Below, one piece after another: positions 9,218 through 24,700 of a DNA stretch of 64,000 bases. Made by a program: the position numbers and the translations under genes. Source of the DNA: Daedaleopsis sinensis (taxonomy: Eukaryota; Basidiomycota; Agaricomycetes; Polyporales; Polyporaceae); NCBI GenBank assembly GCA_033807695.1, contig CM066309.1:1736001-1800000 (forward strand), in the 5' to 3' direction. Positions within the stretch are counted from its first letter, which is position 1. Every line of letters begins with the position of its first letter. Below the pieces are notes generated by a model. It had not been told where the DNA came from and made no database searches. It saw only the letters and a list, made by a program, of their open reading frames with translations.

Positions 9218-11573
9218 ATGTTCTCCTTCTTCGCCCATCGCAGAGACTGGTCAGTCCCCCCTCTCCCCGTTCTTCTCACTCTAGGCGCCCGCGGCTTCGT
9301 GTGCGCTCCCCAGCCCGCTCTCACAGTCTTCTACCGCCATCACCTTCTTTGCCCCTCACTAACACCCTCTCTGACAGTCTCAGAAAGCAGCGCGAGCTTC
9401 GCAACAAGCTCTCAAATCTTCCCGCTGTCTACCACTCTCCTTCCACAGAATCGGACGCCAAGATCCTCGCCCTCTCGCTCTCACAGGTCGTCTCCGCATG
9501 CGAAGACGGCTCGCTTACCTCGACAGACGTCCTCGAAGCTTACGGCAAGCGTTGTCTCCGCGCACATGAGGCTACCAACTGCCTCGCAGATCTCTTCCTC
9601 CACGAAGCCGAATCTGCTGCACTCCTCTCCCCCTCCTCGGCGCACAAACCCCTCCATGGCGTACCCATCAGCATCAAAGACTGCATCGACATCGCCGGCC
9701 ACGACACCACTCTCGGCTTCTCTGCCAACATCGACCGCCCGGCCCACGAATCCGCGCCCATCGTGCGCCTCCTCAGAGATGCCGGCGGTCTCATCTACGC
9801 GAAGACCACGCTCCCCACCGGCTGTCTCTCGTTCGAAGTCAGCTCAGACATCTTTGGCACCACCACCAACCCCCATAACCCCGCCTTCTCCCCCGGCGCG
9901 TCCACAGGCGGCGGCGGTGCCCTCCTCGCCTGCCAGGGCAGCATGGTCGAAGTCGGCACTGACCTGGGCGGCAGCACCCGCTACCCCGCCGCCTACTGTG
10001 GTTTGTACACCGTCAAGGGCTCCCAGGGCAGATTTCCCAGTCACGGCAGTGTCTCTTGTGCCCCCGGCCTGGAAGCGGTGCCGACTATCACCGCCCCCCT
10101 CGCGCGCACTCTCGACGACCTCGAGGAGTTCTGGAAGCGCGTCGTGGACATGAAGCCTTGGGAATACGACCATACCGTCAGAGCCCCCTCTACAGCACTA
10201 GTCTCGGTTCCCATGCTAACTCCTCCCTAACCTTCATGGGTTTAGTGCGTCCCAATCCCCTGGCGGCCCTGTGATCTTATGGCCGACGGCCGCAAGCTCA
10301 AGTTCGGATTGATCATGGACGACGGTGCGCGCGCTGCGCTGTCTCGTTGTCCCTAGCGCTGACACGCAGCTGGCCCGCAGGTGTCATCCCCCCGACGCCC
10401 GCCGCCTCTCGCGCGTTGCTCGAAGTCGCGAGTGCGTTAGCGCAGCAAGGCCACGAGGTCGCGCCCTTGTGCGTGCTCCGCCCTCCTCTGCCCGTCCATG
10501 CTATGCTCACCGCGCAAGATCCTCACCCTGCAGCCACCCCCCGAGCCCGCTCGAAGGGCTCAAGATCGGGTACCAGCTCATGTTCTCCGACGGAGGTGCG
10601 TCCCGCGCGTCCTTCCCGCGCGCCCCCTTCTCCCTTCCCCTCTTCCCAACTCAGCCGAGTACCACGCTCACCCCTTCCCGCCCCGCGATCTGCAGCGGCG
10701 TCCATCCTCGCGCACCGCCGCACAGGCGAGCGCATCTCCCCCGCACTGCGCACCGTGCGCACGCTCCTCCGCCTCCCGCGCTGGCTCAAGCGCCTGCACG
10801 CCGCCGCGCTCCGCTGGCTGTCGCCCCGCAACGACGCGTGGGCGGACCTGCTCGCGAGCTTCCACCCGACGGACGCGCGCGGGGAGCGCGCGCTCGTGTG
10901 CGCGCGCTCGGCGTACCGCGCGGCGTGGCACGCGGCGTGGGCGCGCGAGGGCGTCGACTTCGTGCTCACCGCGCCGCACGCGCTCCCCGCGGTCCCGGCG
11001 GACCCGCGCGCGAGCGACCGCGCGACGCTCGTCTCTGCGAACTACGCGTTCCTGTACAACCTCGTGCGTGCGCTTTCCTTCTCCGTGTGCGCGCGTGCCC
11101 TCTGACTGCCTGTTGCATTCTGCTTTCTGCATTCTGCTTTCGCTCCCTGCGCCGCGCGCGTGGATGCTTCCACTTCCCTCCTGCCTGCGGTCCGCTGCTA
11201 ATCTAAATCGCTAATTCGCGGACCCTCCCTCCGGTCTCCGTCGGGACGTCCATCTTCACCGCCTCCGACCGCCGCCCCGCACGTGCAGCTCGACTACGCA
11301 GCGGGGGTGCTGCCCGTGGGCCGCGTCGACCGCGCGCGCGACAGCCTCGCCCCCGACTTCCGAGCGGGGGCGCGGTACGGCGCGATGAACGACGTCGCGC
11401 GCGCGGTGCACGGGCTGTACGACGCGGACGCGATGCACGGGCTGCCGCTCGCCGTGCAGCTCGTCGGGCGCCGCTTCGAGGAGGAGAAGGTGCTCGCGGG
11501 CATGCGCGTCGTGCAGCACGCGCTGTGGGCGGCCGGGAAGGGCTATGACACTGTGCCCCCGCCGCTCCCATGA
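9218..11573 (+). CDS. Amidase-signature enzyme, fatty-acid-amide-hydrolase-like
   Basis: It is predicted to hydrolyse an amide bond using the Ser-cisSer-Lys triad of the amidase-signature family; the substrate is unknown. The seven-exon model is 9218-9249, 9378-10176, 10246-10324, 10381-10468, 10534-10595, 10696-11063 and 11289-11573. It is phase-consistent and gives 570 residues, a normal length for fungal FAAH-like proteins. The start MFSFFAHRRD was chosen because it splices in frame to the core and matches the usual N-terminus. The Lys lies in PISIKDCID, the cis-Ser in SPGASTGGGGALL and the nucleophile Ser in GTDLGGSTRYP. Downstream, EGLKIGYQLMFSDG is also typical. A decayed hydantoinase copy precedes it, suggesting a catabolic context. 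Confidence 0.9.
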
Positions 11574-11576
11574 TGC

Positions 11577-11621
11577 GGTTCGGTTTGGTTTGGTTTGGTT
11601 TGGTTTGGTTTGGTTCGGTTT
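11577..11621. repeat. GGTTT microsatellite
   Basis: About nine imperfect tandem GGTTT units follow the amidase stop codon directly, so they lie in its 3' untranslated region. The remaining DNA up to 11892 shows no gene. Confidence 0.85.
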
Positions 11622-11892
11622 GCTGCTGGGGCGCCCTCGCGTGTGGAATCTGGACTCTGGAATCTGGATATCGGTGTCTCGACTCTCTATCCTACTCTGC
11701 GTGCGTCCGCTTTATAAGTGTGCTCTTCGCTGTTGTGCATGTATGACTACTACGTATACGACTTGGCTGCATCCCGCCTACGGCTAGGCTAATCCCCAAT
11801 ATTGTATCTCTACGCCGCCCTGGCCGCGGGTCGCTGTGCCTGTACATCGCTATGCGTCCGACGAATCTCAGTCCCTCATACACGCTAGCCCG

Positions 11893-13589
11893 CTAGCACC
11901 AGCAAAACCTGCAGCACAAACACAAACAGTCAGTCCTCGCGATCGCAGGGCATCCCAGCCTGCAGGACGCCACTGGCAATCCCATACACGCAGCCGGGAG
12001 CCAGGAGCATCAGACACGCACTTCTCGTTGTACACCCACTCGATCTCCTCCTCCTCCTCCCCCTCCCCCTGCTCCTGCTCCCCGACGTCCCTCTCCTCCT
12101 CTAACACCCTCCCGCGCCCATACCACTTAAGCGCAGACAGATGCGACGTCCGCTCCGCCGTCACCCACCCCGCACGCTCCGCGACCGCGCGCAGCGCCGC
12201 GGGCATGCCCCAGCACTCAATCCGCTCGACCCGCTCCTCGCACGCCACCGCGCGCAGCGCGTCGAGCAGCGCGGGCAGCGTCTCCGCGTCCGCGCGGAGG
12301 CGCGTCACGACGATCGAGCGCGCGTCGAGCGCGTACGTCGCGAACGGGAACGGCGACGGCGACGGCGACGGGGTGGACGTCAATGCGGATGCGGATGACG
12401 CGGACGGGGCGGGCGCGAGGAGGTCGGCGAGCGTCGTTGCGCCTGCGGCGGGGAGGAGCGCGAGCCCCCAGGTCGCAGTCGGCATGACGGGCTCGAGGTC
12501 GGGCGTGAATTCCATCGTGCGCCGGACGAGGAAGAGCCCGACGCCCGCGTCGGGCAGGAATGTGCACAGCGTGCGTGCGCCCGCCCGCTTGGGAACTGGG
12601 CTGATGCCCGCTATGGGGGCGGCGGGAGAGGAGCCCACACTTGCCGGAGGGGCCGATGCTAAACGGGCGAGGTCGTCCCTGATCCAGCGCGCGTCGTGCG
12701 CGTAGAGCGCGGCGAGGTCGCCCTCCCCTAGCCGCAGGATGTTGGGCTTGAGCACGGGGGCAGCAAAGGGAGCCGCGTGGTCAGAGTCCGACGCCCCACA
12801 GTCACCGTCGCGTTCGGCGGACACGTCCCAAGACGTCTCCGTGGCCCCGGTGACGACCCACCCGTCGCGCGCCCCAGGCGCGGTCCCGCACGCGCGGTAG
12901 AAGTCGCGCCCGACGTCGCTGTAGAGCACCGAGAAGCGCGCGTTCGCGATGCCCGCGGCGGCGAGCATGCTTGCGTCCGGGGGCGCGCCCCACTGCGCCG
13001 TGGGGAACGTGCGCGGGGCGAGCGCGGGGGGCGGGGCGAGGGCCCAGTGGAGGAGGCGCATCATGTGCCGCGCGTAGCCCTTGCGGCGGTTCTGCGGGGG
13101 CGTAAATACGGAGGCGACCGCGTACGCCGTCACCTCGTGCACCTCTGGGGGGCTTCCTAGGCCTGGGGTCGGGGTGCGAGTGACGAGCGCTGTACGGCGG
13201 AAGCTGCCAGAAGCGAGGGTCGCGGTCGGGTGGTTAGATATCGATGTAGTGGATGCTGGAGTTAGAATGGTCACTCACGTCTCGCAGGAGCACAGGAAGT
13301 CGAGGGTGGTCGGATCGCTCCGAGGAGCGAGTACCCTGTGGAGAGGGAGAATCAGCATGAGGGCCGTGTGCTCTCGGACTCGGGATGAGGTTCAGATCGG
13401 GTACCAAGTAATGAGCTTCCCGTTCGCGGCGTGCTCATCCTCTTGCTGTAAGGCATCCTTGTGGAGGTACTCTTTGAGCGACTGGCGCCGTGCCCACTCC
13501 ACGAAACTCCTCTTCCGCGATTCGATTGTCTGTTCTGGTGTTGCAGGGAAGAGAGAAAGGTCGGCAAGTGGCACAAGCCTGTCAGTCAT
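11893..13589 (-). CDS. LYC1-like GNAT N-acetyltransferase
   Basis: The protein resembles the fungal LYC1 family, whose founding member (Yarrowia) acetylates lysine on the N6 atom; the substrate here is inferred. Exons are 13589-13405, 13335-13279, 13203-12022 and 11908-11893, giving 479 residues. The N-terminus SLFPATPEQTIESRKRSF and GKLITWVLAPR are family-like. The acetyl-CoA-binding signature QNRRKGYARHMM (motif A, R/Q-x-x-G-x-A) lies near residue 110. The last exon is only 16 bp: it restores the family-typical ending (NEKFCWC) instead of the long readthrough tail seen without splicing. Pro/Ala-rich and acidic insertions make it GC-rich. Unlike a single-exon reading, this model ends at 11893. 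Confidence 0.82.
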
Positions 13590-13952
13590 TCTGCGTAGTT
13601 TCTGAGCTGTAGGATATGAGCGGCTCAAGAATCGATGGTAGGTGATGGTTCAGGCTAACCTTGGTCGGATGCGATACACAAAGGTCCACAGCGGGTTCGC
13701 GGGATCGGGAAGTTTGATCGCCCGCGATTGTGTGGAATGCTGGTCAACTCCGCTCCACGTGGCGCTCATTCACGATACCGTAATTGAGTGGATGGCCGGT
13801 CTGTTCAACGCGAACTAGAAGAGCTTCGTGAGGTGTGGTTGAGTTCCTCACATTTGTATAGTATGCTATAGTCGACAAGGCTACTAGGGAGATAGAGGGA
13901 GTCATTTGGGTTCGTGATGCCTGGTATGCTTATCCTACAGTTGCTGTAGTAT
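13590..13952. other. Intergenic between LYC1-like gene and first monooxygenase
   Basis: Shared 5' flank of the LYC1-like gene and 3' flank of the monooxygenase. No additional gene or RNA signal was seen. Confidence 0.5.
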
Positions 13953-16208
<2,256 letters not shown>

Positions 16209-17461
16209 GAATCTCAGGTGATTTGTACTCGAAAGAAGAGGGAGAGATGTCGAGGGATTGTAGACAGAACTGACCTCGACCTCTTAACCTTTATAGCACT
16301 CACAGCGTTAATGGCTTCGTCGCACCCCACGGCGGACCTCGTGCAACGAATGCCCTACATTCCCGTGCGACGCCGTTGGCGATGCATGCACAGCGATGCT
16401 CGCCATAGCGTTGTGCGCTCCAATGTCCGAAGCGAACAGTTTGAGCACCCCGAGGTGTTCCTAATCAGAGTTCAAGAAGGAGTCCCACCGTCTTTGGATG
16501 TGACACCGCGACCACATGTCATGTCGCATTTGTAATGTAGTAAGCTACGCGGCTAAGCTTGTGCGTTCACAGAGGTTCCGAAGGTCGGTCCGATATCGGG
16601 ACTCGGAGTTGCAAGTGTGTCTGGCGAACACGTCGATGCTTGCCCTTGCAAGCTTGGGCACTGGCATTCCGGATGCACTTGGCAGGCTGGTACTTTTGTA
16701 TCTCCGACTTTCAGTACCAATGCTTGACATTCTCTGGCACCAAGTTTGAGGCATTGACACTGCAGTATGAGGCGAGTCATTAGGAGACGGAAACATCGAT
16801 TGTGATTACTCACTGCACGCATTCAAGCTACCTTGCCAGAGAGGATTCAAATGCGATGACCCGAATTCGAATTTCGGGCCCGAGTCTGGGACTTGAAATT
16901 GGAAAGCTTGATCAGTAATGTTGATGATTTCGCTGCTGCCCGCTGCAGAATGTTGGTAGACGCTTTGTCTTCCCTAGCCTTAGGCAGACGTGACGATGAC
17001 GACTCCCTATTGACGTGAGGTAAGGATAGTAGACGCTTGGTACAACCCGGCGGAGCTTGAAACACAAGTAGCTATTTATGTAATACTCATTACTTGTCCA
17101 GCTTACCCCGGCTAAGCGCGGAGGGTTTGAAAAATACAATTTCACTTACTTACAGAGCACCGACTCCGAGTCGGAGTCGGTTACTACTGCCAGTGTGACC
17201 ATCCTCCAGTAGTACGAAATACCCTTGCGCAACACTCAACGCCGAATTTTATCACAATGTGGGTGTCATCAGACTAGTACTGACTGACCGGCCGGCAGGT
17301 CGGGGGTGAGCTGTTCGTCATAGTATGATTTGCATATGATCCTCAATATCATCGTCCCACCGTGACCGTAAGTCACCGCCGGAGGCGGGGACACAGTCCT
17401 GCAGCGGTTCTCCCAGTGATGTACACCGTCTCCATTCTCAAAAACCCTATGGCCTTCCTAT
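16209..17461. other. Duplicated intergenic region (unit A)
   Basis: The spacer between monooxygenase A and the hydantoinase fragment is recognisably related to 20442-21744. For example, GCGTTCACAGAGG at about 16562 matches one at about 20740, and CAATGCTTGACAT at about 16718 matches one at about 20868. Divergence with small indels indicates that it was copied together with the genes and is not conserved. In unit B it would be the shared promoter region of the divergent pair. Confidence 0.7.
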
Positions 17462-18123
17462 GATGCTTCGAATTGATATTGATGTCTGAGGAGGTCAGGC
17501 AAGTTGCGCCGACAACCGACTCTTGGCATCGTCCGATGTATCGTGCATTAGCATGCCTCGCGGCCGGAGGCTAAAGAACGTACGTAGTATGTCTATCTGC
17601 CCTGAGTATGCTACCATACTACTGACACATAGCTGGTGAGATCAGGTCCTCCGAGTGTCTGGTGTATTCTCTTCTCTCCACTTGACCACAAGGGCACCCA
17701 AGAGGCAACAAGGCGTTTCTCGAACGCGAGCTTGGGCTTGCGGTGAATGTCGTGTGCTCACGCGACAGTGCGTCCGCGTCGACTCTCTCGGCCGTGGGTC
17801 TATGCTCTCCTCAACTGACTATTCAACGATTACAATTACTAGTCGGTCTGGTCGGTTTGCCAGCACGGGAATACGCGTCCATCCTCACATTCGCACAACG
17901 TACCGGATGCGGCTTCCAAAAAGCTATGCGCGTGCTCGACCTCACCTGCCCCTTGTTCCTCATGCAGAATGACGGGACTCTTACCACTGTGACGCAGAGC
18001 AGCCTGCGGAAGCCCATGATTGTGGTCGACATTGATGGAACGATGACTACGGACGTTGGCGTTCTGCTCCCGTCGGGCTTCCCTCAGACTGAGTATCTAC
18101 CGAAGCCACCCGACTACTACTAG
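17462..18123 (+). pseudogene. Truncated hydantoinase/oxoprolinase fragment (unit A)
   Basis: It aligns piecewise to the gene at 21745. It starts with MMLRI and a frameshifted exon 1. Exon 2 and most of exon 3 are deleted. It then resumes at the exon 3/4 boundary (AAGAACGTACGTAG) and continues through exon 4 to exon 5 blocks such as LDLTCPLFLMQNDGTLTT. A second deletion removes about 115 bp, after which VVDIDGTMTTDVGVLLPSGF follows. There the normally invariant GGTTTDVG has changed. Homology stops near 18090, close to the junction of the tandem duplication. The gene cannot encode a working enzyme. Confidence 0.88.
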
Positions 18124-18216
18124 TACTACTTGAACCCGGACTTAGTAGAGTACAAGTTACCACTAAGTACTAGTGACGGACATCGATTACTATACTTACT
18201 TCTTCGATACCAATCA

Positions 18217-20441
18217 TCAAGCCTGCTTGAAGAGCTTCGCGAAGTACGCGCGCAGCCCCTCCACATCATCCACAAAAGCACCGACGTATCCATCAGGCCG
18301 CACGACAACGGCTATCGTGACCTTGCCATCGATGTGATATGCGTCGTACGCGTAACCCTTCGTGTCATGGTAGGAAGTTGCGCCCGGGATCCCCTTCGGG
18401 ATGCGGTGACGACCAAGAACGACGGTCTTGACAGTGCCTTCCGGATAGCTCTGTGCAGCAGTGACTACCTCCTCCACGAGAGAGTGAGCGCCATCCGCGT
18501 GAGGAGTGAACACCACCACCGTGTGGGTGTAGAGCTTGAAGAAGTCGAACAGGGCTGCTGCCTTGCCGGAGGCGTCGACCAGTTCAGGCGCATTGGGCGC
18601 GCGGTCGCCAGCGCGCACGTCCTCTCCGGGATAGCCTTGGTACGCGCGCGCCTTCATGTCGTCGATGTCGCGCCCGTCTGTGCCACGGTAGTCCATTGCG
18701 AGCGGGCTCCAGCGGTAGTTGATCTCGAGCTGACGGAGGGACTGGTCACGCCACCTGAGGAACCCAGCCTCCGAGGTCTTCACGTCGTCCGCCTTTTTCG
18801 CCACGGCGTGTGTGTACAGATTCGACGTCGCCATGATCATATGGGTGACGACCGGCAGCCGTTCGGTGTCGTAGGTCGAGAGGAGCTCCAGTGGAGACAG
18901 CCCTTTGTGTGTGAGAGCTAGCTTCCACGACAGGTTAAACTGCGAGCACATGTTAGACAAGGCAAGGCGAAGGTAGTCGATAGATTCGCGACTACTGACC
19001 GAGTCCTGGACGCTCGTGTTCAGTCCTTGACCACCGGTTGGGGAATGTATATGTGCAGCGTCTGTCCGATAACCAAGTCGTGGTTGAGCTATGACAGTGT
19101 TTGACTTCTCGATATCCAGAAACACTGACCTCCGGCAACGAATATGCGGCCTTGTGAGAACTTGTTCACCATCCGTATCTTCGGCCTGTTTCGAAATTCA
19201 GACAGTCAGACAGACGATCGATATAGATTTGGATATGAGACTTGCTTCCAATACGTCGTAGCCGTCAGGTTCTTGAGCACAATGTCCTTCCGCTCGGTAT
19301 GTTCATGGATAAAATCCACGAATTTGACGGGATCAATCAGGTCGACCGGATCGAAGTCTTGACCAATGATCCCAATATGGAATTGCCCGACCTCTTTCTT
19401 TGGCCTCATCGAGATCCTAGGATAGGAAGGGGTGATCAGCGAAAGAATGAATGGCATTGGAGAGGCTTACGTGAATTTGTTGGGCTGAGACCAAATGTGC
19501 CAGTACTATATATTGTTGACCGTAAGATTATGTGTTATACGCCGCGAATATCGTAAACTCACTTCTGAAGAAATTCCTTCGATCTCGGCATCTGTCCAGG
19601 CTTGCCCATCATCTTCTTTAGTTTGACCTTCAAAAGTCAAGCCGATGGCCTTCCGGGTAAAACCTCAACATGACAAGGCATATGAGCGTCAGGGTGACGT
19701 CAAGCTTCAACAATTTACTCTCGAAACGCACCTCTAGCACCATCTGCACCGATAACGAACGCCGCTCGTATTATCTCAGCCTTCTCTCCATCAGCAGAAA
19801 TCGTCTTCACGTTTACGGTAACTCCGTCAGCGTCTTGTTCAATGCTCGTCGGTTCAGTCCCGGATTCGACATGGATGCCATACTTCGATAGATGGTCGCG
19901 GAAGACCTGTTCTGTGAAGTATTGGCTGACAGTGATGGTATCCTGCACAATGCGTTAGACGGGATCGCGAACAGTCGCTGTATGATTGTGACTACTTACC
20001 TCTGGACGATCGGGCGACGTAGAGATTCCGCCGAGCATCTCCCATGTTGCCATGATCTCAGTGCCTCCGGGTAGCTTATATGCCCGCATAGTGGCAAGAG
20101 GGCGGCCATGACGACGAATATCTTCTAGGATTCCGAGAAAGGAGAAGATCTCCAAAGTCCTTGGCTGCGAACACATTGAGGGTTTACTAGAGGGCGCGAA
20201 AAGAGAAAAAATGATGTAGGACGAACGTGTAGGCCACTCCCTCTCGAGGAATGGTGGAGTTGCGTAGCCTTGTCGATGATGCGAACAGGAACATTGTTCT
20301 GCGCCAAGGTAAGTGCGGCTGCCAAACCGGCAGGTCCACCTCCAATCTGACATGGTCCGGTTAATATTTACTCTGAGTCTACGGCACTAATCATGACATG
20401 CAACGTACCACAAGAATCGGTATAGAGTTGGAGGAAGACAT
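18217..20441 (-). CDS. FAD-dependent aromatic monooxygenase, phenol-hydroxylase-like (copy B)
   Basis: This tandem paralogue of the gene at 13953-16208 has the same nine-exon structure and open frame. The FAD loop reads GGGPAGLAAALTLA instead of GAGPAG, a change that still fits GXGXXG. GADGARG and [15 protein letters not shown] are retained, and the C-terminal thioredoxin-like domain is nearly identical; the product ends LFKQA. In the intron before YWHIWSQPNKFT, a 3-bp deletion changes the acceptor from CAG to TAG. The codon phase is unaffected, so the apparent TAG stop is intronic. The gene lies head-to-head with the complete hydantoinase-DUF917 gene, about 1.3 kb apart, which could allow shared regulation. 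Confidence 0.88.
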
Positions 20442-21744
20442 GAGTTTCGTACGACTGGTACTCTGAGGAAGAGTGAGAGATATAGAGGAATTGTAGATAA
20501 AACTGACCTCTCTCTCTCAACCTTTATAGAATTCACAGCGTTAATGCTAACGTCGCACCCCACACCGGACTCCGTGCAACGAGAAGAACCAGGAACGTTT
20601 GCCCCACAATGCCGTCCGACGAGAAGTTTGTACTCGCCGAGTTGTTCCTATTAATCGAAGGAATCCCACAGTCTTGAAATACACCGTGGCCACATGTCAC
20701 GTCGCGCGTCTTGCGATGTAGCTATGCGGGTAAGGTTGAGCGTTCACAGAGGCGGCCCCTCACCGTAGGTTCGATCGAGGTAGTGCGAGTTCCAAGTGCG
20801 ACTGGCGAGAACCGCACCCTGAGAAATGCAGGCACGGATAGTTGTGTCCCCGAGTTTCAATGCTTGACATGCCCTGACATGTTTGAGGCGCTGTGCAGCA
20901 TAAGGTGTGTCATTAGCCAACGGGTGTAAAGGAACTAAATGGATTGTGACTCACAAGGCGAGTATAGGGCCGGCAATTCTCACCACGCGCCTTGCTACGA
21001 CCCGAATCCCGAGTCTCGGAACTTGAGCTTGATCCCGGTGTAGAATGTTGAGCACTGGGAATTGGTAAACCACTGTCGCCCGAACTTATGCTAGTGATCT
21101 CCTAGAGTCTGTTATACCAGGCGGTGGTTTGATGTCAAGAGGAGGAGGCGCTTGGCGGAGTTAGAAACATAAGTAAGGTTAGCCTGAACGGTTCACTATT
21201 AGCGCTTACTTACTTATGAGTCGTTCAAGTCGATTCCTGACCGGCACGTCCAGCTGGGCTAGTCGGGCGAGATTTATCCCTTGCTCCCATACAACATTCC
21301 TCAACGTCCACAAGTGGCGCCATCGCTTCGCTCCGGCCTATGGGCAGTCAGCTGGTCAAAGGCCAGTAGCAGAGCAATAGAAGTTGTTGACGGGCCACTG
21401 CCATGCCGATACGATTGCGCTGCCGGAGGCGATTGCAATTGCAATGGCCTGAGCAGGGTGGCCGTGGGTCAAACAGATGCATACGAAGTCGCGACGTCTG
21501 CTTAAAGATATCTACGGTATATTTGTTGTCGCAACTTTAAGTATGTGGGTGACCAGACTAACCGACAGCAGGAGCCTGAGAATCGAATTTCTTCGTCATA
21601 TGATCCTTATCGTCCCACCGACTTCAAGTTCCTGCCGCCGGAGGCCCGGATTCCCCCGTCGGTGGGGACACAGTGGCACTGGCAGACAGCTTTGCCAGTG
21701 ACTCAGTCCGTCTCCATCATCAAAAACCCTCCGGCCTCCCTAGT
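20442..21744. other. Divergent promoter region between monooxygenase B and hydantoinase gene
   Basis: About 1.3 kb without a supported gene, homologous to 16209-17461. Being between divergent starts, it should hold both promoters. No specific operator was identified. Confidence 0.55.
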
Positions 21745-24700
21745 ATGATGCTTCGAATTGGTGTTGATGTAGGAGGTGAGTCTTGCTCCAACGACCGACT
21801 CGCATCGTCCGATCAATCGTGTAGCAAGCCTCTAATGTTAACGAAATGATATGCACAGGAACAAATACTGACGGCGTTCTCATCGACGTCTCTCGTCTGC
21901 ACGAGAGTAACAGGGGAGTCTTGGCTCATTACAAATCGGCGACCACCTCAGAGGTTTCGAGAGGCATCGAGACCGCTGTCCGTGAAGTCCTCAAACTCGC
22001 CGATGTGCCTGCATCGGATGTCGCATCAGTCAGTATAGGAACTACGGCATTTATCAATGCCGTGCTCGAAGCAGATGCTCGCCGACTTGCCAAGGTCGCG
22101 GTGATACGTCTCTGCGGACCGTATACGAGGCAATGTCCACCCTTCATCGACTTTCCGGGCAGCTTACGGGCATTGACTGAAGGATACGTGGGCTATGTTG
22201 ATGGAGGGCTTCAAAGTGAGTATTGTTTACATCAGGTAAATATTGAGATGATGCTGACAGGAATCTCAGTTGACGGCAAAGAAATCCTTCCGCTGAACGA
22301 GAAGCAGATTGTCGAAGAATGCACGATAATCAAGGAACGAGGGCTCAAGAACGTACGTAGCATGTCTATCTCCCCTGAATATGCTACCATACTGACACAA
22401 AGCTCAGGTCGTCTTGTCTGGTGTATTCTCTCCACTTGACCACAAGGACACCCAAGAGGCAACAGCCAAGGCGGTTATAGAACGCGAGCTTGGGCCCACG
22501 GTGAACGTCGTGTGCTCACGGGACAGTGCGTAAATGCTCGCGAGTCTCTGCTCTCCTAAATCTGACTTTTCATCGATTAAACCCGCTAGTTGGTCAGGTT
22601 GGCCTGCTAGCACGGGAAAATGCGTCCATCTTGAACGCGTCCATCCTCACATTCGCACAACGCACCATCCGCGGCTTCCAAAAGGCCATGCGCTCACTCG
22701 ACCTCACCTGCCCCCTGTTCCTCACGCAGAACGACGGGACTCTTACCACGGCTGCGGCAGCCGCCCGCCTGCCCATCCGCACTTTCGCTTCGGGACCGAC
22801 CAACTCCATGCGCGGCGCGGCGTTCCTCGCTGGTTTGGACGATCACAGGCACCATGACGCAGAGCAGCGGAAGCCCGTGATCGTGGTTGACATCGGCGGA
22901 ACGACTACGGACGTTGGCGTGCTGCTCCCGTCGGGCTTTCCTCGCCAGGCCGCGTCATTCATCGAGATAGGCGGAGTCAGGACGAACTTCGCAATGGCAG
23001 ACGTACAGTCAATCGGGCTGGGTGGTGGATCTGTCGTTCGGACCGCCCCCATCAGCGCAGGGAACCCATCAACTCGCGTTGTGGTCGGCCCTGAGTCGGT
23101 CGGACACAACCTCATTCGGGACGCGAAAGTCTTCGGGGGCAAAGTGCTGACTGCTACTGACCTTGTCGTCGCGAGTGGACGGGAAGAGCTTGGAGAGAAG
23201 AAGAGGGTCGAAGACGTGCCTCAGGGTACTGTAGATTCAGGATTACAAAAGATCAAGAAGCTCCTCGAGAACATTATCGATAAGTGCGTGACTTGTTTAC
23301 ATGCGCGAACAATCTCACTCAAATACTCTCTGCGGTTCAGGATGAAGACCTCTCCAGAAGACATCACAGTACTGCTTGTTGGAGGGGGCAGCATCATCTC
23401 GCCGGATGTTTTAGCAGGCGTGAGGGACATTATCCGCCCACCTTTCTTCAGCGTCGCCAATGCCGTCGGGGCTGCGATGGCCAAAGGTACAACTTTTTAC
23501 CGCGGGTCACAACTCAGCACAAGTTGTTTGGCTAACCGCAATACAGTCGCTGGGGACATAGATACAATAGAAATTCTTGCCGGGCGCGATATCCACACCG
23601 TGGTCGAGGCCATCAAGTCGCAAGCCATGCAAAAGGCTATCGCGGCCGGTGCCGACCCTGGTGTGTCTCGCCTTTCTCATCAAGAATCGGTGCACCTTAA
23701 CACATATGTCATCTCCAGCTACGACGAGGATCGTCGAGGCCACTAAACTCCCCGTGCAAGTGAGCAGTCTCTTCCGGACGGGGGTTGGATCCTAGCTGAC
23801 AGCGTCTAGTATGTTACGAACGAGGCGACTCGAATCATTGTCAAAGTTGCGGGTGACCTCTCCCCGGAGCTAGTAGCATCCCTAGGAAATACATCAATAC
23901 CCGTCTCTGACGCAGAACCAGAGGCAGATGAACTGGAGAAAGAGATAGCGCCCACGTCAGGACTCACCGAAGCATCCTCTCAAGAAGCGGACATTGACAT
24001 CAGGACCTACAAACCCACGATCCTCTCGGATCGCCGATGGAAATTGTCTGCACTCGATCTAGGTGCGTTCATGAGTTCTCACATTAACTTGCACAGTAAG
24101 ATGCTACTACTCTTCCATCTGAAGAGTGGATCGCGGATGGCTGTGGCGTGTTGGGAACCGGCGGTGGAGGCTCCCCGTACCCACCTTTCCTTATGGCGCG
24201 ACAGGCTCTACGTGATGGAAAAGAAATATTCGTGAGCACCTCTGCCACCGTCACACCCTCACCGTCTGACGCTCTCCGACCGCAGGTTCTAGATCCTAAT
24301 GACGTGAATGAAGACAATATATTCATACGCTGCTCTTTCATGGTGTGTGACTCTCTCGTTATGTTTCTAGTAACACCCTTAAGTGCTAATGTTTATCTGA
24401 TCCTCAGGGATCTCCAAGTGTCTCCGTGAGCTTCTGAGAGGATTGACTCTCCTTGCGATACATCCCGTCTGATCTGCTATGTCCCCTCATAGGACGAGCG
24501 ACTGCCAGGAGGGGACGAGATTCCCTCAGCGGTAGAGGCACTCCTGAAGTACCTTGGAATCAAGGACGTCACAGGCGCGATTTCAGAAGAAATCGGGGGC
24601 GGAAACGGAGTTATTCCCATGGTTGTAGCGAGCAGCATGGGCAAGGCCGTCTTGGATTGCGATCTCATGGGCCGTGCATATCCCAATGTAAGTAAGAGGA

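Noticed and set aside
11577..11621. GGTTT repeat as a possible internal telomere tract
   Set aside because: The unit is not TTAGGG and the tract is short; it is an ordinary microsatellite in a 3' untranslated region.
11836..12705. Long plus-strand open frame opposite the LYC1-like gene
   Set aside because: GC-rich antisense shadow of the coding exon; low-complexity product without domain, and the minus strand has a phase-consistent spliced gene.
19500..19565. In-frame TAG suggesting monooxygenase B is a pseudogene
   Set aside because: The TAG coincides with the splice acceptor; the intron is removed and the phase is kept.
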